Source: Sulfurovum sp. NBC37-1
GTDB lineage: Bacteria; Campylobacterota; Campylobacteria; Campylobacterales; Sulfurovaceae
Reading direction: 5' to 3'
DNA length: 64,000 nucleotides
NCBI RefSeq assembly: GCF_000010345.1
Contig: NC_009663.1
Span: forward strand, 2,480,001-2,544,000
Shown here: positions 43,076 through 53,591 of the stretch, in pieces
Layout of the letters: the number at the start of each line of letters is the position of its first letter
How positions within the stretch are numbered: position 1 is the first letter of the stretch
Position numbers and translations under genes: made by a program
The notes under the pieces: model-generated
What the model saw: only the letters and a program-made list of their open reading frames with translations
Told to the model about the DNA's origin: nothing
The model's database searches: none

Positions 43076-44533
43076 ATGTCCCAAACGAACTACGAACTTA
43101 CTTTGCCAAATCCAAAGAATTTGATTCATGCATTGCGTGATATAGGCTACTCTTTGGAAACCGCATTGGCAGATATTGTTGACAACAGTATCACTGCGCA
43201 AGCTTCAGAAGTACATATTTATATTTCATTTCAAATGCAGGACAGCTATATCGCAATTGTTGATAACGGAATTGGGATGAACAAGGAGGATCTTCGCAAT
43301 GCTATGAGTCTTGGTTCTTTTGATCCTTTGCTTGAGCGAGAGCATAAAGATCTTGGGCGATTTGGTTTGGGACTTAAGACAGCTTCTTTTTCTCAGTCAA
43401 GTAAATTAACAGTTGTATCAAAACAAGAAAAAGAAATCAATGCAAGATGCTGGGATTTGGAGCATGTCTCCAATGCTAAAAAATGGGAAGTTGCAGTATA
43501 TAGTTCCGAGCAGGCTAAACAGATACCAAAAATAAATACATTGGAAAAGACTGGTACGCTTGTATTGTGGGAGAAACTAGATCGATTGATTGATACAGGG
43601 GGTAAGCGAAATCCGGAAGATATATTTTGGGAAAAAATAGATGCAGCAAGGGAACACTTGGGCTTAGTATTTCATCGATATCTTTCTGGTGAAGCTGGAC
43701 TAAAAAAACTGTCTATTTTTGTTAATGGGGATCCTATCATACCATTTGATCCTTTTGAAGGAGCAGGAAAGCATTTCCCGGAAGAGACGATTGGAAAGAT
43801 TAAAATACAAGCGTATCTTTTGCCTCATCAGAGCAAAACAACAGCAGAACAGTACAAAAAGCTTGAAGGCAGAAATGGGTACATGAAATCCCAGGGTTTT
43901 TATGTATATCGAAATAGCAGGCTAATGATTCACGGCACATGGTTCAGGCTTGCAAAACAAACTGAAGCTACAAAGCTTGCCAGAGTAAAAATAGATTTGC
44001 CAAACTCTGAAGATTTCTTATGGTCTATTGATGTTAAAAAATCGAGAGCTACTCCTCCGGAAGCAATTAGAACAGAACTAAAAAGAACCATTGACAAAAT
44101 AACCTCCTCTTCGACAATGGTATATAAAAACAGAGGCGCCCGTATTTCCAAAAAAAATTATGTACCGATTTGGACAGAACAGCATCAGCATAATGAAAAA
44201 AGCTATAGAATTAATTATGAAAATCCTTTAATCAGCTCTTTATTGACTTCTTTGGATACAGAAACTGAAAGCAAAGTTAAGGAAATCTTATCTCTTGTTG
44301 AGAGTGCACTGCCCCTGGATTCTATTTTTGCAGATCTTGCTACCGAGCCTGAAAATGTAAAACAGGACGGAGTAACAGAGGAAAAGTTAAAAGATTATGC
44401 AGAACAGTATTGGGAAATAATGGTGAATATGGGGAATGATGCAGCCATAGTAGCTGAAAAATTTAGGCAAACAGAACCATTTAGCAAATTTACAGATTTT
44501 TGCGAATCTTTTATAAAAACAAAGGCGGTATAA
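43076..44533 (+). CDS. MORC/MutL-type GHKL ATPase of a restriction system
   Basis: 485 residues. The N-terminal GHKL ATPase is complete: N-box SLETALADIVDNSITAQA (Glu29, Asp33, Asn37), VDNGIGM (62-68), GRFGLGLKTASFSQ (94-107), and the second-domain Lys region TPPEAIRTELKRTIDKI. The C-terminal part is helical without a nuclease motif. Such ATPases occur in bacterial modification loci with Z1, DUF4420, AIPR and 5mC methylases and are related to eukaryotic MORC proteins. They probably form ATP-gated DNA clamps. The Z1 gene starts after one intervening base. Confidence 0.88.
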   Translation: MSQTNYELTLPNPKNLIHALRDIGYSLETALADIVDNSITAQASEVHIYISFQMQDSYIAIVDNGIGMNKEDLRNAMSLGSFDPLLEREHKDLGRFGLGLKTASFSQSSKLTVVSKQEKEINARCWDLEHVSNAKKWEVAVYSSEQAKQIPKINTLEKTGTLVLWEKLDRLIDTGGKRNPEDIFWEKIDAAREHLGLVFHRYLSGEAGLKKLSIFVNGDPIIPFDPFEGAGKHFPEETIGKIKIQAYLLPHQSKTTAEQYKKLEGRNGYMKSQGFYVYRNSRLMIHGTWFRLAKQTEATKLARVKIDLPNSEDFLWSIDVKKSRATPPEAIRTELKRTIDKITSSSTMVYKNRGARISKKNYVPIWTEQHQHNEKSYRINYENPLISSLLTSLDTETESKVKEILSLVESALPLDSIFADLATEPENVKQDGVTEEKLKDYAEQYWEIMVNMGNDAAIVAEKFRQTEPFSKFTDFCESFIKTKAV

Positions 44534-44534
44534 G

Positions 44535-47306
44535 ATGGAAATAATTGAAAAAATAACCAATGATGTGATTTACAAACTTTCTCAGCAACCTGAGAATAAA
44601 ACTCCAGAAACTATTAGACAGTTGATAGCCTTCGAATCGTCTAATCCTCTTGAGCCGGTAATACTTACCTCAGATCAGATAGAACATATTGCAAAAGAAG
44701 TAGAACATCAGTTTGGTCTAACTATGGAAGAAGGAACACTTATTGTTGATGATGAAAATTTTGAACCATGGCTTCATAATAAAAAATCTTCTGAAAATTT
44801 CGAACCTTACTTTTGGAACCGATATGAAACATTGTTGTTGCAAAATGGTTTTGCTCCTCCTGTCGTTTCTTCTATAGATAATGTTACAAATAAAATTGTT
44901 GCAAGGCTGGAAGATCCAGACAAAGAAGGCCCCTGGGACAGAAGAGGCATGGTTGTAGGACATGTACAGTCAGGTAAAACAGCAAATTTTATTGGGGTTG
45001 TCAATAAGGCATCAGATGTTGGATATGAACTTATTGTTATTCTTGCCGGAATGCAGGAAACCCTAAGATCACAAACCCAAGAACGTGTTGATGAAGGATA
45101 TATTGGGCAAGACAGCAGTAAAAAAAATTCGGTAGATTTTGCTGAGTCTTTAATAGGGGTAGGTAACCTTAACCACGACAAGATACCCTATTCCTTTACA
45201 ACAAAGCATAAAGATTTTGATGACAGAAGTAATTTTGTAGTAAAAAAATATGATGATGCTACCGTATTGGTTGTGAAGAAGAATGCGAGGGTTCTTGAAA
45301 AACTAAGAGACTGGCTCAAGAAAAATAATTCCAGTATAGATGGAACAATTTCTAATTTACCGCTTCTGTTGATAGATGATGAGGCGGATCATGCCTCAGT
45401 GAATACAAATGATTCTGACAAGGATCCAACAACAATCAATAAACGAATCAGAGAAATTTTAAATCTGTTTCACCGAAAATGCTATTTGGCATATACAGCA
45501 ACACCTTTTGCTAATATCTTTATTGATCCTTCTAGTGAAGATGATATGTATAAGGATAACCTCTTTCCCAAAGACTTTATTATCAGCTTGGATCCACCAA
45601 GCAATTATGTTGGGTCTGAGAAAATTTTTGGCAATGACGATGAGGCAATTGATATTGTCAGAGATATAGGTGATATTGAAGATATCATACCACTAAAACA
45701 TAAGAAAGATCAGACAATCTCTTGTTTGCCAGAAAGTCTGAAAAAAGCTGTTAATTCACATATTATTTCAAAAGCTATAAGGATATTAAGAGGACAGTCT
45801 AACAAACATCATTCTATGCTGGTACATCTTTCCCGATATAAAGATGTACAAAAAGAGGTTTTTGATCTTATTGTCCAGTTTAGACAGGATATAGAAAAAG
45901 GAGTAAGGTACTACTATAAGCTTCAGAAGGAAGAAGCATTAAATAATCCCTATATGGCAGACTTATATTCTATGTGGGAGAACGATTTTGCTGCTATGTA
46001 CTCCGAGTGGAGTGATATTCAAGAAAAACTTTTGGAGGCAGCTGCCTCAATGCAGGTTATGCTGATTAACGGGGATTCCCCGGATAGTTTGGATTACAAA
46101 GCTTATAAAAATGGCTTGAATGTTATTGCTGTAGGAGGGGATAAACTCTCAAGAGGTTTGACGCTGGAAGGGCTGGCAACGAGCTATTTTTATCGCAGTA
46201 CTTCGATGTATGATACTTTGATGCAGATGGGACGCTGGTTTGGATACAGAGATGGTTTTGCGGATCTTTGCAGAATATATCTAACACCGATGACAGAAAG
46301 CTACTTTGCACATATTTCCAATGCTGTGGAAGAGCTTAGAGAAGAACTCAAGGAAATGTTTGCTGCCAACTTGACACCTAAGGAGTTTGGATTAAAGGTC
46401 AGGACACACCCTGGATCATTGCTGATTACAGCAAGAAACAAAATGAGAGCTTCTGAAACACTGCTTCACAGGACTGATTTAAGCGGTCGATTAGTCGAAA
46501 CGTATGTTGTAGATCTAAAACCAGAACATAGAAAAAACAATTTGGACTTGTTTAATGAAATTTCTGAAAAACTTCAGAAAATAGAAAAAGCTGAATACAG
46601 TGAAGCAAGCAGCAACAATTATGTATGGAAATATGTTTCTGCAAACATTGTGGAGGAGTTTGTTAAAAGATTTGATAACCATCCGCGTGCACAAATGACA
46701 CAAACTAAACCTATTTTGAGCTATCTGGAAAGAGCCTCGGAACATTTCCCGAAATGGGATATTGTTTTTATTAGTTCAAGAAGTTCAAAAGAGAGATATT
46801 CTGCAGCCAATGGAGATATTGACATTGGGATTCAAAAAAGAACATGCAATCCCAAGGGACAGTATGAGAAAGACAACTATATAGAAATAAGTACCAGAAG
46901 AAGAGTCGCATCAGGTACAAATGATGCTGAACGTGCCGGAATGGCTGAAGATGAAATAGCGGAGGCTTTGGAAAGATGGAAACGAGAACGACAAGGAAAA
47001 GCTGACAAAGAAAAAGAAAATGGAAATAGTGAAAAAGCCAAAGAGATTTTGGAAAAGGATCTAAAAATAAGCAGTATTCCCGGACGATATCTCAGAAGAG
47101 CCAGAAGAAGACCGCTTTTAATGCTGCATCTTGTGAATGCTTATAAAGATATTAAAGATGAAGCAACACTTGTTGAGAGTCAACTTCCTGCATACGGTAT
47201 CAGCTTCCCAAAAAGAGATGATATATATATTGAACCGGTTGAATATGCAGTGAATACTACCTTTGTGAAAAACTATTATCAGGAGTTTGAAGATGATGAA
47301 GAATAA
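44535..47306 (+). CDS. Z1-domain superfamily II helicase-like protein
   Basis: 923 residues. Walker A VVGHVQSGKTANFIGV near 142-149, motif Ia-like VILAGMQETLRSQTQERVDEG, Walker B LLLIDDEADHASVN near 280, motif III YTATPFANIFID. The Z1 block VIAVGGDKLSRGLTLEGLATSYFYRSTSMYDTLMQMGRWFGYRDGFADLCRIYLT sits near 535-585 and replaces helicase motifs V-VI. The charged C-terminal region has long helices. It likely translocates on DNA as the motor of the system. Overlaps the DUF4420 gene by 14 bases. Confidence 0.92.
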   Translation: MEIIEKITNDVIYKLSQQPENKTPETIRQLIAFESSNPLEPVILTSDQIEHIAKEVEHQFGLTMEEGTLIVDDENFEPWLHNKKSSENFEPYFWNRYETLLLQNGFAPPVVSSIDNVTNKIVARLEDPDKEGPWDRRGMVVGHVQSGKTANFIGVVNKASDVGYELIVILAGMQETLRSQTQERVDEGYIGQDSSKKNSVDFAESLIGVGNLNHDKIPYSFTTKHKDFDDRSNFVVKKYDDATVLVVKKNARVLEKLRDWLKKNNSSIDGTISNLPLLLIDDEADHASVNTNDSDKDPTTINKRIREILNLFHRKCYLAYTATPFANIFIDPSSEDDMYKDNLFPKDFIISLDPPSNYVGSEKIFGNDDEAIDIVRDIGDIEDIIPLKHKKDQTISCLPESLKKAVNSHIISKAIRILRGQSNKHHSMLVHLSRYKDVQKEVFDLIVQFRQDIEKGVRYYYKLQKEEALNNPYMADLYSMWENDFAAMYSEWSDIQEKLLEAAASMQVMLINGDSPDSLDYKAYKNGLNVIAVGGDKLSRGLTLEGLATSYFYRSTSMYDTLMQMGRWFGYRDGFADLCRIYLTPMTESYFAHISNAVEELREELKEMFAANLTPKEFGLKVRTHPGSLLITARNKMRASETLLHRTDLSGRLVETYVVDLKPEHRKNNLDLFNEISEKLQKIEKAEYSEASSNNYVWKYVSANIVEEFVKRFDNHPRAQMTQTKPILSYLERASEHFPKWDIVFISSRSSKERYSAANGDIDIGIQKRTCNPKGQYEKDNYIEISTRRRVASGTNDAERAGMAEDEIAEALERWKRERQGKADKEKENGNSEKAKEILEKDLKISSIPGRYLRRARRRPLLMLHLVNAYKDIKDEATLVESQLPAYGISFPKRDDIYIEPVEYAVNTTFVKNYYQEFEDDEE

Positions 47307-48264
47307 TCCCTGGGCAGCTATACCTCATAATAAACAGGGAATTGATTCAGTCCGTGTAAATCCTGATAATCCGTTTGATTTTTTTTGGGCTTTGGGAAAA
47401 AACGGAGAGTATCTATTTATTATAGAGCATGACCATATTGAAGACTGGCCGACAAAAAAAATTGCCTTGTCTGGTATTGATATTCAACAATTTCAGACAT
47501 CAAAAGGCTATCGTCTCTCTTTGATGCTGAATGAGCCAAGTGACTGGGATATTTTTTACATATTATGCCATGACCTTCTTCAGGCAACAGATGAGGCGGC
47601 AACACAGAAAACTATGCTCTCGATTATTCATAATAGACTTCAAAGATGGCAAAAACTGTTTAGAAAATTTGGTAAAAAACTTTTGACTGAGCAGGAACAA
47701 CAAGGCTTAATGGGGGAATTGTATTTTTTAAAGAACCATTTGCTAAATATCTTTTCTGCAAATGAAGCACTCTCTTTTTGGAAGGGACCTTTTGGAGAAC
47801 AGCAGGATTTTGGTATTGGGGATACAGCTGTGGAAGTGAAGTCCAAACAGGGAACTTCTGCCCCGTATATACAAATAAGCTCAATAGATCAGCTTAGCTG
47901 CAATACAGAAAGCTGTTTCTTGTATGTAATCACCCTCAATGCGGCACCCAAGAGTGCAGAAAATACAATAAGCCTTAATACAATTATCCATGAAATCAAA
48001 GAATTGTTACTGAATGCAAATGAGGTTGATATATTTGAAAACTTACTGGCAGAGGCAGGATATATGGATCTTCCGGAATATGACGAGAAACATTATCTGA
48101 TATCAAAAGAATCTATGTTTGAGGTTAGGGACGAATTCCCTAGACTGCTTGGGGACAGCGTACCCAATGGCGTTGTTTCTGTACAATACAAAATAGAACT
48201 CAAAGAATGCAAGCCTTTTGAGATTACATTGGATGATTTTAATACAAGGCTAAACAATGAGTGA
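47293..48264 (+). CDS. DUF4420 PD-(D/E)XK nuclease
   Basis: Start at ATG 47293 behind AGGAG, inside the Z1 gene's end; the TTG two codons earlier is less likely. 323 residues. Nuclease-like core: QGLMGELYFLKNHLL (Glu), FWKGPFGEQQDFGIGDTAVEVKSKQGTSAPYIQISS (Asp, then E-V-K), the usual PD-(D/E)XK arrangement. This family is found almost only with Z1, GHKL and AIPR proteins and is the most probable DNA-cutting subunit. Overlaps the AIPR gene by 8 bases. Confidence 0.85.
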   Translation: MMKNNPWAAIPHNKQGIDSVRVNPDNPFDFFWALGKNGEYLFIIEHDHIEDWPTKKIALSGIDIQQFQTSKGYRLSLMLNEPSDWDIFYILCHDLLQATDEAATQKTMLSIIHNRLQRWQKLFRKFGKKLLTEQEQQGLMGELYFLKNHLLNIFSANEALSFWKGPFGEQQDFGIGDTAVEVKSKQGTSAPYIQISSIDQLSCNTESCFLYVITLNAAPKSAENTISLNTIIHEIKELLLNANEVDIFENLLAEAGYMDLPEYDEKHYLISKESMFEVRDEFPRLLGDSVPNGVVSVQYKIELKECKPFEITLDDFNTRLNNE

Positions 48265-50311
48265 ACACTTGGAAAGTTTCAGAGAGAGTTTTCTACAGGA
48301 AGTATTTACCGCAGCACAAGCAGGAGAAAACTTTTATGAATCGTCATTTATAGAATTGTATGCGAAAGATCTTCTTGAGTCCGGAGAGATTGACAATGAA
48401 CTTGAACTTTGCCACTGGGGTGAAACCGGTATTAAAGTAGATGGATACAGCTATAATGAAGATGATGGAATACTTAATCTGTTTGTATCAGTTTTCTCTG
48501 CGGATATAGAGAATAAGAGCTTGACGCAAACAGAAATAAATCAGGCATTTAAACGAATAGAAAACTTTTTTCAAAGATCTTTTTCAAAGACCTATTATTC
48601 TAAACTTGAAGAGTCAACACCAGTATATGATCTTGCATACCAAATACATAAAAACAAATCAAATATATCTACAGTCAAATATTACCTTCTCAGCAACAAG
48701 ATACTGAGTGACCGTGCTGAAGCAATACCTCCAAAGCAAGGCGAAACAATCAGTTTTACCTATAATATCTGGGATATATCAAGATTGTTCAGAATGGATG
48801 CATCCAATCAGCAGAAAGAAGATATTTTTATAAATTTTGATGAGATTTCGAAGGAATCTTTATACTGCCTCCCTGCACATCTGGATACTCAGGATTACAA
48901 GTCCTATCTCCTTGTCATTCCCGGTACTTTGCTGGCAATGCTTTATCATAAATATGGAGCAAGACTTCTGGAGCAAAACGTAAGGACTTTTTTGCAGGCA
49001 AGAGGAAAGGTCAATAAGGGACTTCGAAACACCATTATCAATCAGCCGGAAAAGTTTTTTGCATACAATAACGGACTGACAACTACGGCAGAAGATATTG
49101 AGCTGGAAGAGACATCTTATGGGTTGAAAATTAAGTCCTTAAAAAATCTTCAGATAGTCAATGGTGGTCAAACAACAGCTTCTATTTACAGTGCAATGAG
49201 AAAAGACAAAGCTGATCTCAGTAAAATTTTTGTACAGGTCAAATTGACGATAGTAGCACCGGAACAAGTAAATGATCTGGTACCAAAGATTTCAGAATAT
49301 GCAAATACTCAAAATAAAGTCAATGCAGCAGACTTTTTCTCAAACCATCCGTTTCATATCCGGATAGAAGACTTCTCAAGAAGAGTATATGCTCCGGCAG
49401 ATGAAATGGGCAAACAGAGCAAATGGTTTTATGAACGTGCAAGGGGACAGTATCAGGATATGTTGGCACATAAAACTAAAGCAGAAAAAAAGAAACTTCA
49501 GCTTGAATATCCAAAGCAGCAGTTAATTACCAAAACAGATTTGTCCAAGTTTGAAAATGTATGGGAATGCATTCCTCATACAGTAGCCAAAGGAGCCCAG
49601 TATAGTTTCATAGAATATGCCAGAGAGATTGGAAAAAGATGGGAAAAATACGAGAAAGAGTATAACGAACTGTATTATAAAAGTGCCATTGCAAAAGCCA
49701 TCATTTTTAAAACTACAGAGTCCACCATTTCCAATTCTTCCTGGTTTATTCGAGATTACAGGGCTCAGGCTGTAGCATACTCAATATCATATATGGCACA
49801 GATGATAAAGGATGAAAAAAAGTTTTTTAATTTTTTATATGTCTGGAATCACCAAAAGGTTTCTCCTGCCACACAAGAGGCATTGGATATTATTACAGAA
49901 GAGGTATATAGAGAACTAACCAATCCTCCTGCGGGTATTACAAACGTTGGTCAATGGGCAAAAAAAGAAGGATGCTGGCTTGCTGTCCAAAAGCTAAAGA
50001 TAGATCTTCCCCAGGAATTTTATGATGAACTTCTGGAAAAGCAGGATATGGATACTGAAAAAAAGCAGGCAAAAAAAATTCAAAGAATCGATAATGGTAT
50101 TGAAGCACAAAAACTTGTATTTGAATTGGCTGAAAAAAAGAAATGGTGTGAGATTAAACAGTTTGGAATAGAGAATGATATGTTCTCTCCTTTGGAAGCA
50201 GATTTAATGGATTTGGCTTGTGCAATACCCAATAAAATACCTTCGGAAAAACAGGCATTGATTATTGTAAATGCATTGCATAATCTTGAAGAAATAGGAC
50301 TGGGAATTTAA
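48257..50311 (+). CDS. AIPR-family abortive-infection phage-resistance protein
   Basis: 684 residues. The AIPR core is clear: RTFLQARGKVNKGLRNTIINQPEKFFAYNNGLTTTAEDIEL, LKIKSLKNLQIVNGGQTTASIYSAMRK and VPKISEYANTQNKVNAADFFSNHPFHIRIEDFSRR, followed by a helical tail. The N-terminal part is compatible with a restriction-like nuclease fold, with no definite catalytic set seen. AIPR proteins give phage resistance in lactococcal plasmids and recur in this type of locus. The HNH gene starts at its stop codon (TAATG). Confidence 0.88.
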   Translation: MSEHLESFRESFLQEVFTAAQAGENFYESSFIELYAKDLLESGEIDNELELCHWGETGIKVDGYSYNEDDGILNLFVSVFSADIENKSLTQTEINQAFKRIENFFQRSFSKTYYSKLEESTPVYDLAYQIHKNKSNISTVKYYLLSNKILSDRAEAIPPKQGETISFTYNIWDISRLFRMDASNQQKEDIFINFDEISKESLYCLPAHLDTQDYKSYLLVIPGTLLAMLYHKYGARLLEQNVRTFLQARGKVNKGLRNTIINQPEKFFAYNNGLTTTAEDIELEETSYGLKIKSLKNLQIVNGGQTTASIYSAMRKDKADLSKIFVQVKLTIVAPEQVNDLVPKISEYANTQNKVNAADFFSNHPFHIRIEDFSRRVYAPADEMGKQSKWFYERARGQYQDMLAHKTKAEKKKLQLEYPKQQLITKTDLSKFENVWECIPHTVAKGAQYSFIEYAREIGKRWEKYEKEYNELYYKSAIAKAIIFKTTESTISNSSWFIRDYRAQAVAYSISYMAQMIKDEKKFFNFLYVWNHQKVSPATQEALDIITEEVYRELTNPPAGITNVGQWAKKEGCWLAVQKLKIDLPQEFYDELLEKQDMDTEKKQAKKIQRIDNGIEAQKLVFELAEKKKWCEIKQFGIENDMFSPLEADLMDLACAIPNKIPSEKQALIIVNALHNLEEIGLGI

Positions 50312-50988
50312 TGCAAAACAATTGGACAAAAGAAGAGTTGAAAGCAGCCGTAATTGCATATATAGAAATGAGGACAAAAAGTCTTAATGGAGAAAGCTTC
50401 AAGAAAAAACAATATTATGAAGATTTATCACACAGATTTGGCAGAACTATAAAGTCATATGAGTATAGAATGCAGAATATTTCTTATGTGTATTCGCTAA
50501 TGGGCAGAGATTGGCTGAAAGGATTGAGACCTGCAAAAAATGTTGGGACAAGGGTAGCATCAGAAATTGAAGAGATAATTAAAGAAATAGAAAATCAAGC
50601 TTTATCTGAGCCAGTTTCTTTTCAGGCTGAAGTTGATAAGTTGGTTCATAAAAAATTACAGGATAAGCCTAAAGCTGTTTTAGAGCCAAAGCGGTACGAT
50701 ATTGCTATAACAAAATATGACAGGGATCCTCAGATTGTTGCTTGGGTTTTGATGAATGCAAAAGGAATATGTGAATGTTGCAATAAAGAAGCTCCTTTTG
50801 TTAAAGATGACGGAGTACCTTTTTTGGAAGTACACCATTTAAGAAGGTTGGCAGATGATGGATCAGATAGTATAACAAATGCTATAGCAATATGTCCTAA
50901 CTGCCATAGAGAGTTACATTATGGACAGAATAAAGATATTCTGCTTACGACAATTTATTCACAAGTATCACGGTTGATTAGAGAGTAA
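50311..50988 (+). CDS. HNH endonuclease, last gene of the defence operon
   Basis: 225 residues. The C-terminal HNH domain has two CxxC zinc pairs (CECC and CPNC) around PFLEVHHLRRLADDGSDSITNAIAICPNCHRELHYG. The N-terminal half (WTKEELKAAVIAYIEMRTKSLNGESFKKKQYYEDLSHRFGRTIKSYEYRMQNISYV) is a helical module often found in front of HNH domains in defence genes. One-base overlap with the AIPR gene. It provides a second nuclease beside DUF4420. The convergent operon ends 4 bp beyond its stop. Confidence 0.88.
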   Translation: MQNNWTKEELKAAVIAYIEMRTKSLNGESFKKKQYYEDLSHRFGRTIKSYEYRMQNISYVYSLMGRDWLKGLRPAKNVGTRVASEIEEIIKEIENQALSEPVSFQAEVDKLVHKKLQDKPKAVLEPKRYDIAITKYDRDPQIVAWVLMNAKGICECCNKEAPFVKDDGVPFLEVHHLRRLADDGSDSITNAIAICPNCHRELHYGQNKDILLTTIYSQVSRLIRE

Positions 50989-50992
50989 CTAG

Positions 50993-51886
50993 TTAATTAA
51001 AAAATTTTGATGTTCTTGAAAAAACATGTTTTTTATCTATTCCCACTGAATAATTTTTGCTGTAATCTTGGGAAAGAGCATAAACAATTCCTGTATTTGG
51101 ATGTAATTTGTTAAATTTAAAAAACTCCAAAGAGGCAATTTTTGGTCCAATTGCACATAAAAGTGTGTTATACTCTTCAATATCTGAAGTTAACTTTGTT
51201 TCCATAAAATTAAATATATTGTTCTCAGTAAAAGAATCAATTTCAAAAAAATCTAAATTATGAATTTCTGATAAGCTTTTTTGAAAATCCAACCGCTCTT
51301 CTTTTTTAATTTCAGAGTAATTTTGTTTTTCTTCTAAAATGATTGTCTTATAGGGCTCAAAATAATAATACAGCTGAAAGATTCGTTCTTTGTCAAGACC
51401 TGCAGAAACTATAAGAAGCGTTTCTTTGTCTGCTTCAAAAATACCAGAATGCTTAATTAGGAGCTGGGGGATATCAGGGTTTTTTGCTATCTCATTTCCA
51501 TAGCTATCTGGGATGTAATATAAAACTTCAAATGTATATTTATGAGTGGTCAGTAAGTCTAAACAAATATATATTAGATGTCTTGGCATTGTCGCAATAT
51601 TAAGATAATGATTGCTTTTACCTAAAGTTGAAAGTATACGCTCAGCTTCACTATAAATTGTAATTTGATCATTAAATGTTAAAGCTATTTTTTCTATTTC
51701 TATATGGTTTTTTTTTGCAAAAGTTTCAATTTTTTCTATATTGCTAGAAGAAAGACTAAAAAAACGATCTTCTTGAAAATAAAAAAGAATTATTTTGTCA
51801 AATTTGTATTTATCATAATCATCATAAATACTTTGTAGAAATCTTTCTTCCCAGCTTGCACAGGTGATATAAGTATTATGTGACAT
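50993..51886 (-). CDS. Unclassified two-lobed protein, candidate effector or sensor
   Basis: Start at ATG 51886, with GGAGG 10 bases upstream and a short overlap with the ATPase gene; an upstream in-frame start exists but lies deeper in that gene. 297 residues. Two halves each begin with a hydrophobic strand plus helix: THYTCASWEERFLQ-type start (NTYITCASWEERFLQSIYDDY), NHYLNIATMPRHLIYICLDLL, then TLLIVSAGLDKERIFQLYYYFEPYKTIIL and YNTLLCAIGPKIASLEFFKFNKLHP. This suggests duplicated Rossmann-like sheets, reminiscent of CARF/SAVED-like or TIR-like folds, but no family motif is secure. Last gene of the methylase operon. Confidence 0.6.
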   Translation of the reverse strand: MSHNTYITCASWEERFLQSIYDDYDKYKFDKIILFYFQEDRFFSLSSSNIEKIETFAKKNHIEIEKIALTFNDQITIYSEAERILSTLGKSNHYLNIATMPRHLIYICLDLLTTHKYTFEVLYYIPDSYGNEIAKNPDIPQLLIKHSGIFEADKETLLIVSAGLDKERIFQLYYYFEPYKTIILEEKQNYSEIKKEERLDFQKSLSEIHNLDFFEIDSFTENNIFNFMETKLTSDIEEYNTLLCAIGPKIASLEFFKFNKLHPNTGIVYALSQDYSKNYSVGIDKKHVFSRTSKFFN

Positions 51887-53591
51887 TAAATAATCCTCCG
51901 TCTTGAAACTTTGTTGATGAAATTTTTGTTTCAAACATACTTTGAATCGTTGTTATACCTAAAGAAAATCTTCCATTTTCTCCAAGAGGATCTAACCCAA
52001 GATTTGGCCAAAGAAGTCTATTTGGGGTATACCAAACTGTTTTTCCTCCAGACTTATCTGGTCCAAGCCTTGTATATAAATAACCATCTTGTTTTGCAAT
52101 AGAAAATAATCTATCCATTTCTTGTACATAGGATCTGTTAATTTGAGTATCTGTAATATAGAATGATAATATTCTTTTTTCTGTACTTTCTGGATTTAAT
52201 ATTTTTTCTAAAAGCATATTGCCAAAGTTTTCAAAAAATAAATGAAGTTTTTCTGCATCCTCTTTACTGCAATGACTAACTCTTCTGTCTATAGTCTTAA
52301 GATCCATCCATTTTTTTTTGCTTAAGTCAAGTATTGCTTCATATTGGGTTGATGTACGAATCTGAGGTGGTTTGTTTTTTGATTTTCGTTCAAAGTGTTC
52401 ATCGTCTCGGCTATACATTTCTGAACACATGATTAAAAGGTTTCGAATAACACCAGTGGATATTCCTGTAATTGTATCAAATCCAGTATATATTTTTTTA
52501 GGTTTGTTCGCTTTATGTTTTGATAGTATTTCCCTAAAATATATAGCTCGATGTATTTTGCTGGCATTTTTTCTTCTTTGCTCGGGTTGAAATTTTTTTG
52601 ACTCAGGGTATTGACCTTTTATATACTTTTGTTTAATTGTTTGAAGTTCTTTGGCAATATCTTTATCTGCAGCAAAATATTTATTTGGATCAGTAATGCC
52701 AAATTGTACAAGTTCTAATCTTTTTTGAACAACTTCTTTAGCAAATTGGTTAAAATCTGCTTTGCTCCCGAACATATTTTCTTCAAGAAGAATTTCGAGA
52801 AAATCATGATTTTCCATGATAGAATTTTCTGTTTCAGTGTGAAACAGATATTCTTCTTTGCCTGTAATTGCAATTTTAAAACTGAGCAAACTGTTATCTC
52901 TATAGGAAATCCAAGTATTTAGGGTTTGCATTTGCATTTGGTTGAGTTGTTGGGCATCGTCAATAAGAAATGTAATATGTTTATTTTGTAGATTTTCACA
53001 ATTATTAATCATTTCAATAATAGGAAAAATTAATGTTCCAAAAGAAAGAGCATTAATTTTAAGTTTTTCTGGATGAGTCAGAAGCAACTCTTGCATTTCT
53101 TTAAATTTTTTTGTTAGGTATCGTCTCATTTGAGTTAAACAATTATTGGCGGTACACTCTATATCAAAGAGAAAATTTAATTCATCAGCAATTTCTATCA
53201 TATCGTTTTCTGTGAGTAAAATATTTTGATGAGCTAATAGAGTATTTATAAGTTGTTTGGCAATTGAGAGTACTAGAAAATGTTCAGAAACTATAGCTTT
53301 TTCATAAGTACTTTCTAGAAGCATATATTCTTGTTTTCTAAAATAAGGTCTATTGCAGGGAACATAAATACCAATAATATCAGGGATTTTATTTTTGCTT
53401 TGCATTAGTTGAAGTGAAAGTGTATTATATTTTAGAATCATACTTTTCCCTGATCCTCGCTGACCAATTACAAAGATATTCTTTTTAGAAAGAATTTTAT
53501 CATATTCATTTGATTGAATATAAAAATTTAGGATAGACTCGTCATCAAGCTCATTTGCACCTGCATATATAAATGGATCATTTAGCTTCAT
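51876..53591 (-). CDS. P-loop ATPase, ORC/Cdc6- or STAND-like
   Basis: 571 residues. Walker A VIGQRGSGKSMILKY (residues 41-55) and Walker B ITFLIDDAQQL (206-216), followed by LNTWISYRDNSLLSFKIAITGKEEY (sensor-like). The middle is helical, with KIYTGFDTITGISTGVIRNLLIMCSEMY. The C-terminus (YVQEMDRLFSIAKQDGYLYTRLGPDKSGGKTVWYTPNRLLWPNLGLDP) looks like a winged helix. The arrangement fits signal-transducing ATPases of conflict systems. It overlaps both neighbours (14 bp and 11 bp), so all three proteins are made together. Confidence 0.78.
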   Translation of the reverse strand: MKLNDPFIYAGANELDDESILNFYIQSNEYDKILSKKNIFVIGQRGSGKSMILKYNTLSLQLMQSKNKIPDIIGIYVPCNRPYFRKQEYMLLESTYEKAIVSEHFLVLSIAKQLINTLLAHQNILLTENDMIEIADELNFLFDIECTANNCLTQMRRYLTKKFKEMQELLLTHPEKLKINALSFGTLIFPIIEMINNCENLQNKHITFLIDDAQQLNQMQMQTLNTWISYRDNSLLSFKIAITGKEEYLFHTETENSIMENHDFLEILLEENMFGSKADFNQFAKEVVQKRLELVQFGITDPNKYFAADKDIAKELQTIKQKYIKGQYPESKKFQPEQRRKNASKIHRAIYFREILSKHKANKPKKIYTGFDTITGISTGVIRNLLIMCSEMYSRDDEHFERKSKNKPPQIRTSTQYEAILDLSKKKWMDLKTIDRRVSHCSKEDAEKLHLFFENFGNMLLEKILNPESTEKRILSFYITDTQINRSYVQEMDRLFSIAKQDGYLYTRLGPDKSGGKTVWYTPNRLLWPNLGLDPLGENGRFSLGITTIQSMFETKISSTKFQDGGLFNVT